DNA from: Mesostigma viride
Lineage: Eukaryota; Streptophyta; Mesostigmatophyceae; Mesostigmatales; Mesostigmataceae
Assembly (NCBI GenBank): GCA_009746045.1
Contig: RPFO01000167.1
Coordinates: forward strand, 2,823,648-2,887,647
DNA length: 64,000 nucleotides
Reading direction: 5' to 3'
Of the stretch, positions 1 to 11,918 are shown piece by piece. The notes under the pieces are model-generated. The model was not told the origin of the DNA and did not search any database. It was given only the letters and a program-made list of their open reading frames with translations. Every line of letters begins with the position of its first letter. Position 1 is the stretch's first letter. A program made the position numbers and the translations under genes.

Positions 1-991
1 CTCACCCTCAGTGCAGCCCTGCCTACCCTTCCCATTGATCTTGAACCGCTTGCACTTCATCTCCATCTCTCGTACCGCCACTCTGTTCTCCTTGATCACC
101 TCAATCAGATGCTCCATGACCACCTGCTCCACAGCACGCACATCCTTATCCCACGTGTCGTGCCCACGTGGGAACCTAATGCCAAGCACGACGGAGAGAC
201 GCACAAGCTGTTGGCGGGACAAGCCAAAGAGCACACCTGCACACGCCAGCAGGCTGCTACAAGCATTGCGCCTCACACCCAGCCTCAAATCTGAGTTGGG
301 CTGAAGAAGGGGAAAAGGCTGCCACCACGGCTCATTCTCATCACCCGCAGTCCCGCACCCTTTCCCCTCCCATCCGGGGCCGTGCTCAGCCTGGGCTTGC
401 AAAAGGGATTGGTGCACCACAGCACAACATCCGAGCAGCTGCCCGCATCGCGCTTTGGCTTCTCCAGCATGCCCAGCTTGAGAGTGAACCCTAAACAGCA
501 TGGGCACGGGAGGGCGGCAGCCATGGCCTCCAGCCCACAAGAATCCACAATAAGCCGGGGCATATCAAAAGGCAAGCCCTTGTCCTCGACAACGGGAGGC
601 AGCACGACAGCATCTCTGACTTGTTTACCATGCGGCAGCACTTTCTTGGGCGACGGCCGGTAGTGTTGTGGAGGATTCCTCGCTCGCTCCGCACCGGGCA
701 GCACTCCCTCGTCCTCGACAGATGGAGCACCACCCGAATCGCCACCAGCTGTCGCCGTCAGCCCTTAATTCCACCACCGCGCTAGCAACCCATTCTACCC
801 GAGTCTGCTCATCCGCGGACTTGTAAACGAGGCCGCCCACCACGACGTTTGGCCTCATTTGTAGTCCCCGGCGGCCTGCCTCGACCCCTGCGCTCCTCAG
901 CAGGCGCATGCAGCTCCACCCCGGATTCGTGTGCTGCGCGTTCTTTCTCCCTACGCTCACGTTGAGCTAGCGCGCGTCTATTTCTGGCCAT
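1..991 (-). CDS. Transposase of the TTAA element, spliced, partial at left edge
   Basis: Reading leftwards, a possible start at 991 gives a basic segment with two AT-hook-like motifs (RGRGRPPG and RGGRPRL, about 905-815). A block around 560-385 follows, with CPCC and a later CxxxxxC (DVVLWCTNPFC), preceded by RLIVDSCGLEAMAAAL. This resembles the N-terminal zinc-binding region of Mutator-like/Kolobok transposases. An acceptor near 300 (cttcttcag) opens a frame continuing to base 1 (NSDLRLGVRRNACSSLLACA, then WDKDVRAVEQVVMEHLIEV). The frame changes between blocks, so introns or frameshifts separate them. The catalytic core lies beyond the edge. An extra open frame at 1034-1405 (minus, 123 codons) just inside the terminus could be its 5' exon. 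Confidence 0.5.
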
Positions 992-1501
992 GATATTGCG
1001 CTAATGCTCTGACGTGCTGGCCGGGGTCAAAATCTACTTGCGAGCCCTAGACGGTTTGAAGCCGGTGTATTCCCCCCCGGCGTCGGGCCAGCGCTCATGA
1101 ATGATCGTCTCTACCTCTTCGGGCAACTTTTTCGCTCCGCCCTTCTCGTCAAACCATTTCATTTCTTTGGCAAAATGCCGGTATGCGGCGTGCCTGAATG
1201 CTTTGTTAGAGGCGTCCACCGTTTGCGGGGGGCGGTGATCCTCTGCAGCTGGGCGATTAATAAGCCATTTCCTACCCAGAATTGGGATTAGCGGGACGTG
1301 CAACAATTTATTTTTACGCATCCACACGTACAGCTTCAATTGACAATCAACTTCCAGCTCTACGTCCGCGCAACTGTCGATCCGCCATTTCCACCCCGCA
1401 CACACTTTCCATTTCGCATTGCGAATTTCTGTGGTCCGGAGTCACTTTCGGTACCGGCGGGAATTTTTTGGCGCGAAATAATTCCGGTCCGTCCGGACCC
1501 C
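1..1501 (-). mobile_element. TTAA-flanked DNA transposon, terminal part (Kolobok/Mutator-like), cut by left window edge
   Basis: The right end at 1501 reads inward as GGGGTCCGGACGG and is followed by TTAA (1502-1505). About 20 bases inside lies an imperfect palindrome around GGCGCG (about 1461-1484). The same end structure occurs at 26246, 33452 and 49667, so this is a family. Inside, on the minus strand, lie pieces of a transposase. The family is inferred from TTAA flanks and the N-terminal zinc-binding block of the transposase. Kolobok elements use TTAA targets, but the superfamily is not proven. The left end is outside the window. Confidence 0.65.
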
Positions 1502-1916
1502 TTAATGTGGCTTGATGAAAAGAAACCTAGCTATAGTGCAACCTTGGGATGTCAAAGAGACAACCAGCGCAATAGTGTGCCTGCACACACGTTAGTTCAG
1601 GCAAATCTTAATGCTTTTACGTACCAGGTCAAGCTGTTAATTGTGGCATGACGATTGCATGCATGGCCTTCAAACGTAAAGATATGCTGGGCACCCAGTG
1701 GCTCTTCCCACCTGCACAGGGCAGGTGGGCCAATAATATGACGTTGGGGTTGGCCGGCACAACTGGAATACAACACTCTGAGAAAGCAGTAGCCGCTACG
1801 ACTCAGACTGTATCGATCGATATTTAAGACAACGGGACAATACCTGCCCGGGTCCAGCACGATCACCACACGTGCGCAATGAACGTAGGTCGCTACTAGC
1901 GGAGCGGCTTGCGATA

Positions 1917-1973
1917 ATGTTGTAATCGATAATGTTGTAATCGATGATGTTGTAATCGATAATGTTGTAATTG
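1917..1973. repeat. 15-bp tandem repeat, about 4 copies
   Basis: Copies of a unit close to GATAATGTTGTAATC, placed immediately downstream of the stop codon of the minus-strand Gln-rich gene. They contain ATCGAT steps. No function is evident. Confidence 0.85.
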
Positions 1974-2072
1974 TCAGCAAAAGGGGGCCTTCTTGTCCAG
2001 CTTGCAGACGGCTCTTTTCAGCGCTGCGTTCTCCTCCTTGAGCGACTGTAGCTGGTCGTTGACCCGCATCAT
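1974..2072 (-). CDS. Gln-rich gene, terminal exon (coiled coil, stop)
   Basis: Acceptor ctgctgcag, then 32 codons and TGA. It encodes MMRVNDQLQSLKEENAALKR followed by a Lys-rich end (KLDKKAPFC), with heptad-spaced Leu. Confidence 0.72.
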   Translation of the reverse strand: MMRVNDQLQSLKEENAALKRAVCKLDKKAPFC

Positions 2073-5000
2073 CTGCAGCAGTGACGGCGGCAGCACCCGC
2101 ACGGCGGGAGTCAATAGCATGGAACAGAATGAGAATATTCTTTTTGCCTGTGCTGGTTGTCTCATTGATATATCTCGCTGATCGATCTTTAATCATGTGC
2201 AAAGGTGCCATCGCATGGGAGGCGTCAGCACAGAAACACCACAAAAGCTTTATATATATTTACAGAAACGTCGATGCCAAAGAGTCCAGTAATTCACATG
2301 AACACGTGACTGCGTCTGAACGAGTCTAGACACCAAACAAGAACATCAGGGACAAGTAAGCAATAGTAGCCTTGCCATGCCAGGTGGGGAAAGAGTTTGG
2401 CCCTGGAAAACATCTTCCTCTATATGTGTGTGCATGGGCATGCCAGGGTGATCAAAGGTGAGTGGAGCGCCAGAAATGTTATACACAGGAAACTACTCAC
2501 ATAGGTGCGTGTCGTTTGGGCGGGCTGCACTGGCCGGGTGGCCAGAGAGCACAATTCTTATTTATAATTTAATATGATACTACGGTAGTACAAGAATTAC
2601 GTTAAGATACAGCCAGTGAAACAAATAAGTCTTCTACACGTGCAATTAAGGCAAAGTGGCCGCAGTGTGGGGTGCCAACCAAGGCGTGCTTGGAACAGAA
2701 TAAAGGCCATACATAAGGCATGGAACTGACTCAACTGAGTTGGATTATATTAATGCATGTGTGGAAAAGAATTAATTTAGATAATGCATGTGTGGGAAGG
2801 ACTTAAGTTATGTATAGCCTACCTCAGGGATGGATAAGCGGGTGACGGTTCATTATCTGAGATATGGTTAGCTCATGATTATGGTTGGTCTCAACATTAC
2901 GGTTAGATCATCATAAACATCATTACGCTTCATGATGAATCAATGCCTTGTTGGCTCATTATTAAGGGCACGTTCTGACAGACAAAGTCCGGGTTTCGTA
3001 AAAGCTGTATTGTCATGCGAAAACATTGGATGATTTATCCAACTAAGCGCTCACAAATGCAGAGCACGTGACGTGCTGTCCTTGTAACAACTGCAAAAGC
3101 AACAACTGCTCTGAGATCTAACAGACCCCGCAACTTCCAGCTCTCGGCCATCTTCTAGACACCCACACAAGGAGAGCGCATCATCAGGGACTAGGCAGCC
3201 AAAAGCCACGATGATAGGATACGGTGTGGATTGGGATGATAGGATACTGTGTACATTACTATGACTCTATAGTAGTATATTACTATGACTCTATACATTA
3301 CTATGACTCTATAGATTACTATGACTCTACACATTACTATGACTCTATGTATTACTATGAAGTCCTCTATATTTTACTTATGTACAGACTAGTACTCCTA
3401 CTATACACATATGATGGACACATAAAGCAGGCATGCGCCATGACGAGAAGAAACTATATAGAATGTACTACAGTAGTCAGGAGGCAGTATAAAATCTTAC
3501 TACGCCTCACCGTGCGCATGACCACCTGCACATCTTCCAGCAGCTTCCCAACCTGCTCGCTGGATGCTGGCGCCTGGGGTACGGAATGGCCAAGGAGATG
3601 ATGGAAGGCGCGTTCACAGATTCGGTAGGAGACATAATAGGTCAACTACGCATGGCTAATGGCATAGTAAAAAAAATAGTATAGTAAAGCCATAGGCATA
3701 CTTCAAGTCCTAGTTTAACATAAATCGCTGCAGCCTCTCATTCCAGAGTTGATCAGTCTGCGCACGGGCTGCCTAGGTGGTCACAGTGCGCACCTGCTGA
3801 TGCGGTGCATGGGGCTGCGCATGGGCACTCGTTCAAGTGCACGGGCACTCGCTTCATGGGGCTTGTCGTGTGCCCAGGTACATGGGCTCATCCCCACCTG
3901 GCCACCACTGGTGATACTTTAGGGGCACTCGATCCACAGATAGAGTAGTAGGAATCTAAACATACGCGTGGCAGGACACAGGTCAACCTGCAAAATGCTG
4001 GCCAACGCGTCAATCTGAGAAATGCTGGCCAACGCGCCTTCCTCCGTACAATGATTGCCAGCAGCGTCACGTCAACACAGCGCCATGCTGGCAGGTGCGT
4101 CCTGACTATACAAAGACGCCGCTCTTTAATCATCAAGGGAAAATCAGAGTAATTAAAGTGAGCCATGTGCACTGAAAAATGAGGTACGAATCGCCAGCCC
4201 GCGCGGCTGCGCTAGGCAGCGGCGGCCACTGCCCTCCCCAAATATGGCGATGTAATAGAGAGGCAAAGTTTCCCTCTTTGCCCTTACCCTTAAAGGGGTC
4301 TCTACAAACGTGACCGATTGTGAGGCATAATATAGATTGCAACGACTGGTTTGCTCTAAAACGGGAGGAGAGGAGGTAGAGCTGCGTGGGGTGGGCGGGC
4401 GGGCGGGCGGGCGGGTGGGTGTTTAGATGGTCTAAGCCACACGAAGGGGTCATGGTAGAGGAGTTGGGCATTGTTTTTATACTGCTAGTTCCTTAAGAAA
4501 CAGAGGCTGCAAGATGTCCCTACCGTCGCTAGCGCCGGTGGCTTGGTGGCCGCCTGCGTGGCGTGGGCATCGCCGCCAGGTGCTGCCGGTGTTCTACCGG
4601 CATCTGGCACACGCCCGGCTCCACCTGGCGACGCCACGGGGAGCTGCGAGGCTGCCCTTGCACAAGGATGGTAAGGGGCAGGGTGGAGGCACAAAGGCGA
4701 TGGTAAGGGAGAAGGTCGAGTCACGCGGACAGAAAGGATCCCAGAGTCCATTGGTCAGGTACCACAAAAGAGGCATCCTTTAGTCGGGATCGAAGCACAT
4801 TGGTGGGACCAGGGGGCTGCCTTGCAAAGACATAGTAGCATGCATATACTGTTGCATACAGATACTCCCAACGGAGTTATGATCCTAATTAATTAATTAA
4901 TTAATTAATTAATTAATAGCATTGCGGTCTTGCCCCGATGCAATGAGGGTCGGCGTGATGATGGGACAGCATATTCGTGCGCGTGTCAAGTTGCCAAATG

Positions 5001-6067
5001 GGCGCTCTTAGTTTGAACGCCTGCGTGTGCTTGCTTGGAGGCCCGTCATGAGCCAGTACCGTTCTCAAGTCTGCGGAGAGACGACGGCTAACTACAGAAA
5101 ACTACAGAAAAGACACAAGGTAAGTCTACCCCCCCAAAATGTATTTGGAAAAAAAAAAAAAAACGTGAAAGTCTTCCCTAAGATAATCCATTTGAAAAGA
5201 AACCAGCGCAAGTCTGCCCTAAGAAATATCGATCGAAGGGGCCATTGGAAGCTTGAATGCTCACAACAAAGAAAGCGAGTCTCCCCTAAGCAAGAAAGGG
5301 CGAATTGAAGGACCCCTGGAAAGGGTCCGAAAGCTTGAATGCTCGCATGGGTGCGGGATCTGGCCTCTACCCTACTTTCTGGCTTGCAAGAAAGCATGAG
5401 CTTGTTGGGCTAACACCACCCTTTTTGTTGCCTTCACACTACCACCATAACACCACCATAACACCACCATGACACCGCCATTTTTGTGTGGTACCATGAT
5501 GGCCTACCGAGTGCAGAGCTGCATGCTACAAGCTTTTGATGGCTTCTGCTACGCGTGTTAGTAGACACCGGGTCTGCTTTTGTGTGTGCCCGTGTCAGCA
5601 CGTGCTGCTAAGCGTCTGAGCTCATGCCACCAGGTGTGTACAAGTTACACCGCCGCCACCACGTGTAATGCCACCAAATGTCACCAAATGCACATGAGTG
5701 AGTGTAATGCCACCAAATGTCACCAGAAGATAATCCAAGGAGATCCCCCCCCTCAAGAGCCCTCGCCCCCCTGCAACTCACCACTGGTCGCGGAAGCCCC
5801 CACCCCGGCACTTCCCCCCTCTGCGCCACCCCCTGGCGTGTTGACGGCCCCGACCCCTGGCACAGCTGCCACGCCGGGCCCCGTCGCGCCGCGCCCGTTC
5901 ACCGCGAGCGGGAGCGGCAGGGTCCCTGGGGCCACGGCCCCCAGGCCCCCCTGGGCCGTCGGCTGCCCCCGGGCCTGCATGAGCTGCTGCTGCTGCTGCT
6001 GGACCACCTGGTTCACGTGCACTTGCACGTTCGCGGGGAGCTTTGCGATGAGCTCCTGGGCCTTGTC
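1974..6067 (-). CDS. Gln-rich protein with C-terminal coiled coil; last four exons
   Basis: Four minus-strand exons, 6067-5782, 4651-4524, 3573-3511 and 2072-1974, have GT...AG borders and compatible phases (1, 0, 0). They give 191 residues ending at a TGA (1976-1974). The first exon carries DKAQELIAKLPANVQVHVNQ, a run of seven Gln, then a low-complexity Gly/Ala/Pro stretch. The third and fourth form a leucine-heptad helix (QLQSLKEENAALKRAVCKLD). This looks like the tail of a nuclear or scaffolding protein, but I do not recognise the family. The 5' exons are not identified. The intron before 6067 carries three copies of the exon head (see findings). The translated exons splice in one frame without internal stops, which is why I trust the model. 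Confidence 0.7.
2073..3510. other. Intron of the Gln-rich gene; no gene seen
   Basis: AT-richer sequence with no convincing coding block. It ends with the 17-18 bp repeat at 3255-3360. The 2330-3220 part shows nothing recognisable. Confidence 0.5.
3255..3362. repeat. Tandem repeat of ATTACTATGACTCTATA-type units
   Basis: About seven degenerate copies of a 14-18 bp unit containing TACTATGACTCTA, inside the last intron of the Gln-rich gene. They leave an open frame rich in YYDS that is not a gene. Confidence 0.8.
3511..3573 (-). CDS. Gln-rich gene, penultimate exon
   Basis: 63 bases, phase 0 on both sides. Acceptor gtaccccag, donor gtgagg. Encodes APASSEQVGKLLEDVQVVMR plus T and begins the coiled-coil helix. 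Confidence 0.68.
4524..4651 (-). CDS. Gln-rich gene, linker exon
   Basis: 128 bases. Acceptor gtgcaagggcag, donor gtaggg. Starting with two bases, it completes the split codon left by the previous exon and encodes an Ala/Pro/Gly-rich linker (SQLPVASPGGAGRVPDAG...PPALAT). Other acceptors nearby would put it out of phase. Confidence 0.6.
4860..4917 (+). repeat. Retroelement 3' end with (ATTA)n tail
   Basis: The signature ACTCCCAACGGAGTTATGAT is followed by about eight TTAA units. The same sequence ends the ORF1-only retrotransposon copies at 34300 and 35308, so this is a severely 5'-truncated copy in an intron. Confidence 0.7.
5782..6067 (-). CDS. Gln-rich gene, first visible exon
   Basis: 286 bases. 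Acceptor ccacgacag, donor gtgagttg. Encodes DKAQELIAKLPANVQVHVNQ, a poly-Gln run, then Gly/Ala/Pro-rich sequence ending ASATSG. The upstream intron repeats this exon's first ~25 bases with their acceptor at 6150-6180, 6272-6300 and 6393-6430. Confidence 0.68.
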
Positions 6068-6537
6068 CTGTCGTGGAGGGGTTGGTTCAGGGCATATGAA
6101 TTTAGAAACCATTGTTAAGGGGGGAGGGGCGACAGGGGACAGAGCACCTCAGATGAGCTCCTGGGCCTTGTCCTGTGGATGGGTGGATCATTTGTGGGTG
6201 GCAGTGATGGTGGTAGCGATGGTGCCAGTAAGGTACAAGCGGTGTAGAGGCAGCACTGTACGAGATCTTCCAAACCAGATCTTGGGCCTTCTCGTGTGGG
6301 GTTGTGGTGGTTGGTGTCGATGGGCCGAAAATCTATCTGTACTAGAATTTCAAAACACTGTTTAGGGGGTAAGGGCAACAGGGCCCAAAGCACCTCTTAT
6401 GAGCTCTTGGGACGTTTCGCTTGTGGAGAGTGGTGGGTGGCAACGACAAGGGCAGTGCAACTTAGGGAAGAGACGTGCGTGATTGTACAAAGCATCTCAA
6501 AAGAGCTTCGTAGTACCGACGTCAGTGTTCTTCTCTT

Positions 6538-6675
6538 ATTGGCAATTCCTCTAATCAGTATTTCCTCTAATTAGCAGTTCCTTTAATAAGCTATTCGTCT
6601 AATCGGCGATTCCTTTTATCAGCAGTTCCTCTAATCAGCGATTCCTCTTATCAGTGATTCCTCTCATCAGCGATT
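6538..6675. repeat. 16-bp tandem repeat (TTCCTCTAATCAGCGA type)
   Basis: About eight to nine degenerate copies between TTCCTCTAATCAG blocks. No coding potential. Confidence 0.85.
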
Positions 6676-6978
6676 TCTGGTGGACTCGGATGAGGCGCGC
6701 TCATTGGGCCGGGTGCGAGCAACACCACTCGTTTATAGATTGAAGCATGCCATGTATCATTGACGGGGATGTGTGTGTGAGGGGGGGGGGGGGAGGAATT
6801 ACGCGGTGAGATCTTGAGGGAATGTCTCTGTCTGTGCATGAATACATATACCAGTTACCCACACAAACTAGCCTGCCACCAGTTTGCCTATGGCACACGC
6901 ACCAAGGCCTATGGCCTCTCCCCCCATGAGATCAGGAGCAACGGATGGTGCACTGGTGACGAAAGTGATAGTGATACT

Positions 6979-7172
6979 AAGAATCGCAACATTGTTAAGG
7001 ATAGCCACGTTGTTGAGGAGAGCCTCGATAACTAAAGAATAGCAACATTGTTAAGGATAGCGACGTTGTTGAGGAGAGCCTCGATAACTAAAGAATAGCA
7101 ACATTGTTAAGGATAGCGACGTTGTTGAGGATAGCCTCGATACTAAAGAATAGCAACATTGTTAAGGATAGA
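6979..7172. repeat. 55-bp tandem repeat, about 3.5 copies
   Basis: Units start near 6979, 7034, 7090 and 7145, each with AGCAACATTGTTAAGGATAG and GTTGTTGAGGA blocks. The last copy is truncated. From here to 8840 I see no gene apart from low-confidence open frames. Confidence 0.88.
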
Positions 7173-8842
7173 GATGCTGTGGGGGAGAGGAACATCCAGT
7201 GGCCCGGCCAACGCTGGATGAACGTCGAAGTGGTGTGCAGTTTGCAGCGCAACGGTGCGTGCCTGTGTGCGAGCGGCCACAAGGAACAAGGTTACTTCCT
7301 GCGGGATACCTCCTGCGGATCGGATCGAAAAAGAGCCAGCCAGCATTCCTAGAGTAACAAGCGTTCCTGCCGATCAAGTTACAAAAAAAGCTGGCCTTCC
7401 ACCGGGTGGGCGCACCCTGGTGCCAGTGCCCTAGGGTGCCGCTGCTCGCGAGTCGTACCAGAGCCTTGAATGCTGCAGTGAGACTACCAACCAACTGATG
7501 TAACCTGGTGACCGAAAATTTGATACTGTGAACACATGGTTTATGAACGGCATCGCCTGAAGCGCCTCTCTATGAATAGACACAATAGACACATGAGGCA
7601 ATGACATTTAAAAGATACCGTACATCCAGCTGATAAAATGTTATTTGGGGGGCTTGATGAGCTATGCTCATTGTATCTGTGACGAACTGCTGAACTGAGA
7701 ATGCAACACCTTTAGCAAAGATAGTTTTGTGAAAAAAAAAAAATTTGTTAGCATGCTGGCCAGCACCCGTACCCTAGTCAGCCCAGAGCAAGGCTGACTG
7801 GGAAAGGTGGCTGCCCTAAAAGGCGGGCTTCCATTTCAGGGAAGCAGGTTGTTTCTTTTGCCTCCCACCCACCCTGGCAACAGGGGGTAGAGCAAGGGCA
7901 CAGCTGCTGTGGGCTGGCCCAGCAATTTCACAGTGTGCTCACGCCAGCATACAGATGGCCGTGTGGTCATATGGTAGACAAGTCTTCTATTTTTTCAAGT
8001 ACAGGGCTAGCGCACACGATGTGATTGACTTAATGTTTTGTGGCCATGCATGCAAAGCAAAGGAAGGCCAGAAACGGACCTTGCCTGAATCGACCAAGCA
8101 GGCGAGGGCGCCTTGCCAAACTGCTGAATATTTGAGCGTCAGAACAGACCAGAGTACAGCAGACCAGAACACTCAGGCCTTGCACACAGGCTTTCCGGAG
8201 CCTCTTCCTCATCGACAGCCCCTTCGTGGCCTCCCACACAAAAGCCCATGAGACTCGTTTGCTTATCTCTTTGGAGGATGTCTTCTATAGAAAGGGCCCA
8301 AATAGAAAGGGCCTTTGGGCAGGGGCTCCTCGGCGTAGAGAAAGCTCACTCTTCCCGATGAACAACAGCCAATGATACTCTTGATGTACCTTCTGCCCAA
8401 GATAACCTAGCATTGATGGTCGGGAGATGCTGTATACAAGGCCTAGAGGCATTCACACTGACACCTGGCCCTAGTCCCTGGCACCCACCTGGGCCCACTG
8501 TAGCAGTTGCTCCCCCACCCCGGGGCGCAGCATCAGGCCTACATGTGCGCGCAATCGGCGGGAAAGGGGTGACAAGCACCGGGATGAAAAGCGTATGCAT
8601 TTCAGCGGATGGGCATGAACCAGTTGGCATATCAGCTCAGCACCATACATGACTATGAAACAGAAAAACACATACATGTGCATGTTCTGAGTGCAGTAAG
8701 TGTGTTTGTGTGCTTGTGTGCTTGTTTGTTTGTGTAATTGTACGCTTGTGCATCTGTGCATATGTGCGTTTGTGTGCTTGTGTGCTTGTGTGCTTGTGTG
8801 CTTGTGTGCTTGTGTGCTTGTGTGTTTGTGCTTGTGTGCTTG

Positions 8843-9240
8843 TGTGTTTGTGTTTGTGGGTTTGTGGGTTTGTGGGTTTGTGGGTTTGTGGGTTTGTGGG
8901 TTTGTGGGTTTATGGGTTTGTGGGTTTGTGGGTTTGTGGGTTTGTGGGTTTGTGGGTTTGTGGGTTTGTGGGTTTGTGGGTTTGTGGGTTTGTGGGTTTG
9001 TGGGTTTGTGGGTTTGTGGGTTTGTGGGTTTGTGGGTTTGTGGGTTTGTGGGTTTGTGGGTTTGTGGGTTTCTGGGTTTGTGGGTTTGTGGGTTTGTGGG
9101 TTTGTGGGTTTGTGGGTTTGTGGGTTTGTGGGTTTGTGGGTTTGTGTGTTTGTGTTTGTGGGTTTGTGTGTTTGCGTGCTTGTGGGTTTGTGGGTTTGTG
9201 GTTTTGTGGGTTTGTGGGTTTGTGGGTTTGTGTGTTTGTG
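8843..9240. repeat. Octamer array (GTGGGTTT)n, about 48 copies
   Basis: Nearly pure TTTGTGGG octamers preceded (8700-8840) by a related GTGTGCTT array and followed by GTGTGCAA repeats. It is stop-free in several frames on both strands, which creates spurious 190-270 codon frames. Confidence 0.95.
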
Positions 9241-9664
9241 TGCAAGTGTGCAAGTGTGCAAGTGTGCAAGTGTGCAAGTGTGGATGTGTGTGTGCTTTGG
9301 GCGAGGAAGGACATGGGCACCCTAAAGCTAATTACTTTAGGTTTGCATCATTCGCAAAAGTACATATACCAAGCCCTTTGGGCATGAACGGACAGTGGAG
9401 TTGAAACCTGAAAATGCAAAAGTCACAGACAAAAACCGAAACAAGGCGCTGGGTAGTATCCGAAAGCAAAGGAAGGAATAAACCAATAGGCTCACGTTGT
9501 CGAGCCCACAGACCAGCAACCAGCGCTGCCTCACATACAGCATCAAAGCATACAGCATTAAACGTCAGGCTGCCAATCGACACTACTCCATGGCAGCGCA
9601 CACACAATGACCAGCATGTGCCCCACGAATGGCAGCCCATAAGAAGTGACCAACATTGACCCAC

Positions 9665-9720
9665 CTGCTCCAAACCCGTAGCCGATGCCTATGCCGCAGC
9701 CGACACCAGCATCCAGGTTC
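9665..9720 (-). CDS. Glycine-rich (GxG) protein, exon B
   Basis: 56 bases. Acceptor gggtgtcag, donor gtgggtca. Encodes NLDAGVGCGIGIGYGFGAG. Alternating Gly with hydrophobic or Cys residues recalls small Gly-rich proteins of plants with repeated GVGCGxGxGxGFG segments. A second copy of its acceptor and head (gtgtcaggaacttggatg) lies at about 9795-9818. Confidence 0.45.
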
Positions 9721-10799
9721 CTGACACCCAGCTTTTTTATCTGGCAGGGTGTTGCGGTACCAGAAACAAATCCGCAAAAAGCGGCTGACTCAGCCCACGC
9801 ATCCAAGTTCCTGACACCTATCTTTTATATGCGACAATCAAGGGCAATTCATGCTTGATGCAGGGTGTGAGAAAGCAGTAGTGGCAGGTATTCCCCCATC
9901 AAGGGGCTGACCCAGCCCGAACATCTGCCAGCATCAGCTGTTAATGCACGTTACTTAATACTGCCTGAACAACTTTTCTCGATGCATTCACACGGTTTCA
10001 CTCCACTAGCCAAAGATGCAGTGAGACCCCCAAAAATCAGGCACATTTGCAGGGGGATATGGGGAGGGTGGAAGGTTGCCAACGACAGGCTAACCAGCAA
10101 CCAACGACGGCCGCCAAATAACAGAAAAGAACAGGCATCCTGTGCTGGTCAACGAGTCGGGATGATGCTGGTCAAGAGATAAATCGCGTTAATGCTGCAC
10201 TTTATCACCCGGCAGGCCAAACTGGACACATGCTGAGGAGGTGGAAGCTGCCCTCTTCTGCCCGAGATCTCGCGTTCGAATCCTAGTAGCTTTCCCTAAC
10301 CTATTTGTGGCCGATGTAAGGCTATACTCCCAATCCTCCTTTACACACCTCTCCACGTAGTAGTCAGTCAGCTACGCAACCTCTTCGAGATGTGCTCCGA
10401 AGGACTGTGGCGTGCTATCAGCTGTGTGTGATACTAGCATTTCTTCTCTACTGTGCGCGATAACATCCTACTTCTGTGCCAATCATGTTTTAGGAATTAA
10501 TTTACACGTAGACTGCGCAACGCGTTTAGGCATACCATGGCGCGCGCTCGGTAGCCCGCACCCCCCATGTGGGACCCCACAGGCCCCAGGCTGGCCATGA
10601 CAGTGCCCATCCCAGGTATCGCGTCTGCGCGAACAGCAAGTGTAGTATTCACAACCGTTTCCAGTGATTACCGCGAATACCAGGCGGAAAGGAATGCAAT
10701 GGGAGGCGCATGGAACAGAGGTCACCCTGGAAATGTGCGACAATGAGAGTGTCAGATGGTAGCGTAAGAAGGGCAGCTGGTGGAGACCAGTGAGGGCCA

Positions 10800-11038
10800 G
10801 TGGAATTGAGGCAAAACAACTGGGCGATGGGGACCCGTGGAGGAGAGGCAAAACAAGGCAGAGGGGGGCAGTGGAGTAGAGGCCAAACAAGGCAATCAGG
10901 ACCCGTGGAATAGAGGCCAAACAACTAGGCGATGGGGACCCGTGGAGTACAGGCCAAACCAGGCAGTGGGGAGTAGTGGAATAGAGGCCACACAAGGCAG
11001 TGAGGACCAATGGAATAGAGGCCAGACAAGGCAATCAG
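10800..11038. repeat. 34-37 bp tandem repeat, about 7 copies
   Basis: Units contain TAGAGGCCAAACAA and GGACCCGTGGAA. Open frames across it on the minus strand are repeat artefacts. Confidence 0.85.
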
Positions 11039-11918
11039 GCCATGAAGGCCTCAGATAGTGGCAATGGGAGGGGCATTGGTGGAACGTTGAAGGAGGCCAT
11101 AGAGGTTGCGTGGGATTGATGTTAAACACAGGACCAGGAGGGTGTCACATGCCAGCATCAGCAGGGTCAGGCGTATGGGCCGCACGCCAGTGAGTATCAA
11201 ATGAGGCAACCAGTGAGTATACATGTAAGAAGGCAGTTTAACGAATCCATGGATTAATGTCATTAGTCAGACACCTGCGTGGGCATGGAGCTAACCCCCC
11301 ACACACAAGACATCCCTGTGTCAGCTCTTGTCCACTTCCTCACAACTCCACTGTGTGAAGTCACTCAGTGTTGTACAGGGAAGTTGTAGGTGATTGCCCC
11401 AACAAGTTACAGTGTGAAGCAAGAGAGGCACCATCGCTGGAGCAAAGGGGGGTAGCAGCACGATACGCGGTAGCCTTTAGAAGCATGGACAGTGAGAAGC
11501 AAGTGTGGCAAAGCATCTGGAGCCAAGGGAGTGGTAGAAAGAGGAGTGCAAGGGACTGGTCATTCTAAGCACTTAGGGGGTGGTTGCTTGCCAGAACATT
11601 GGCCACATTGCAAATTTTGCTCATGCTCAAGACGCCCCTGCACAGCCTTGACAGCCATCCCACAGCCTTGACAGCCATCCCGACTAGAAGCATTCACAGG
11701 CGCCGCGGACAGATAATCAGCAATCCAAGGTGATGTATACGGGATCTGGGTTGGTGCATGGGGGATTGGGTGCGTGCGTGGGCGGATGCGTGTGGGGGGG
11801 GAAAGGGGGTAGGGCGGGTGTTGAGGGTGGAGGAGGGAAAGGAAGGGAAGCGCGGGAAGGTGAAGGACGTCATTCTCTGCGTAGCTGCAATGCGCACTGC
11901 GATTTTCGCAACGCTTAC

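Noticed and set aside
8471-9404. Frames of 190-270 codons on both strands
   Set aside because: Caused by the stop-free octamer array. All frames and both strands are open.
10235-10300. Possible tRNA (GTTCGAATCC B-box-like)
   Set aside because: The T-stem does not pair and no proper D arm or acceptor stem is present.
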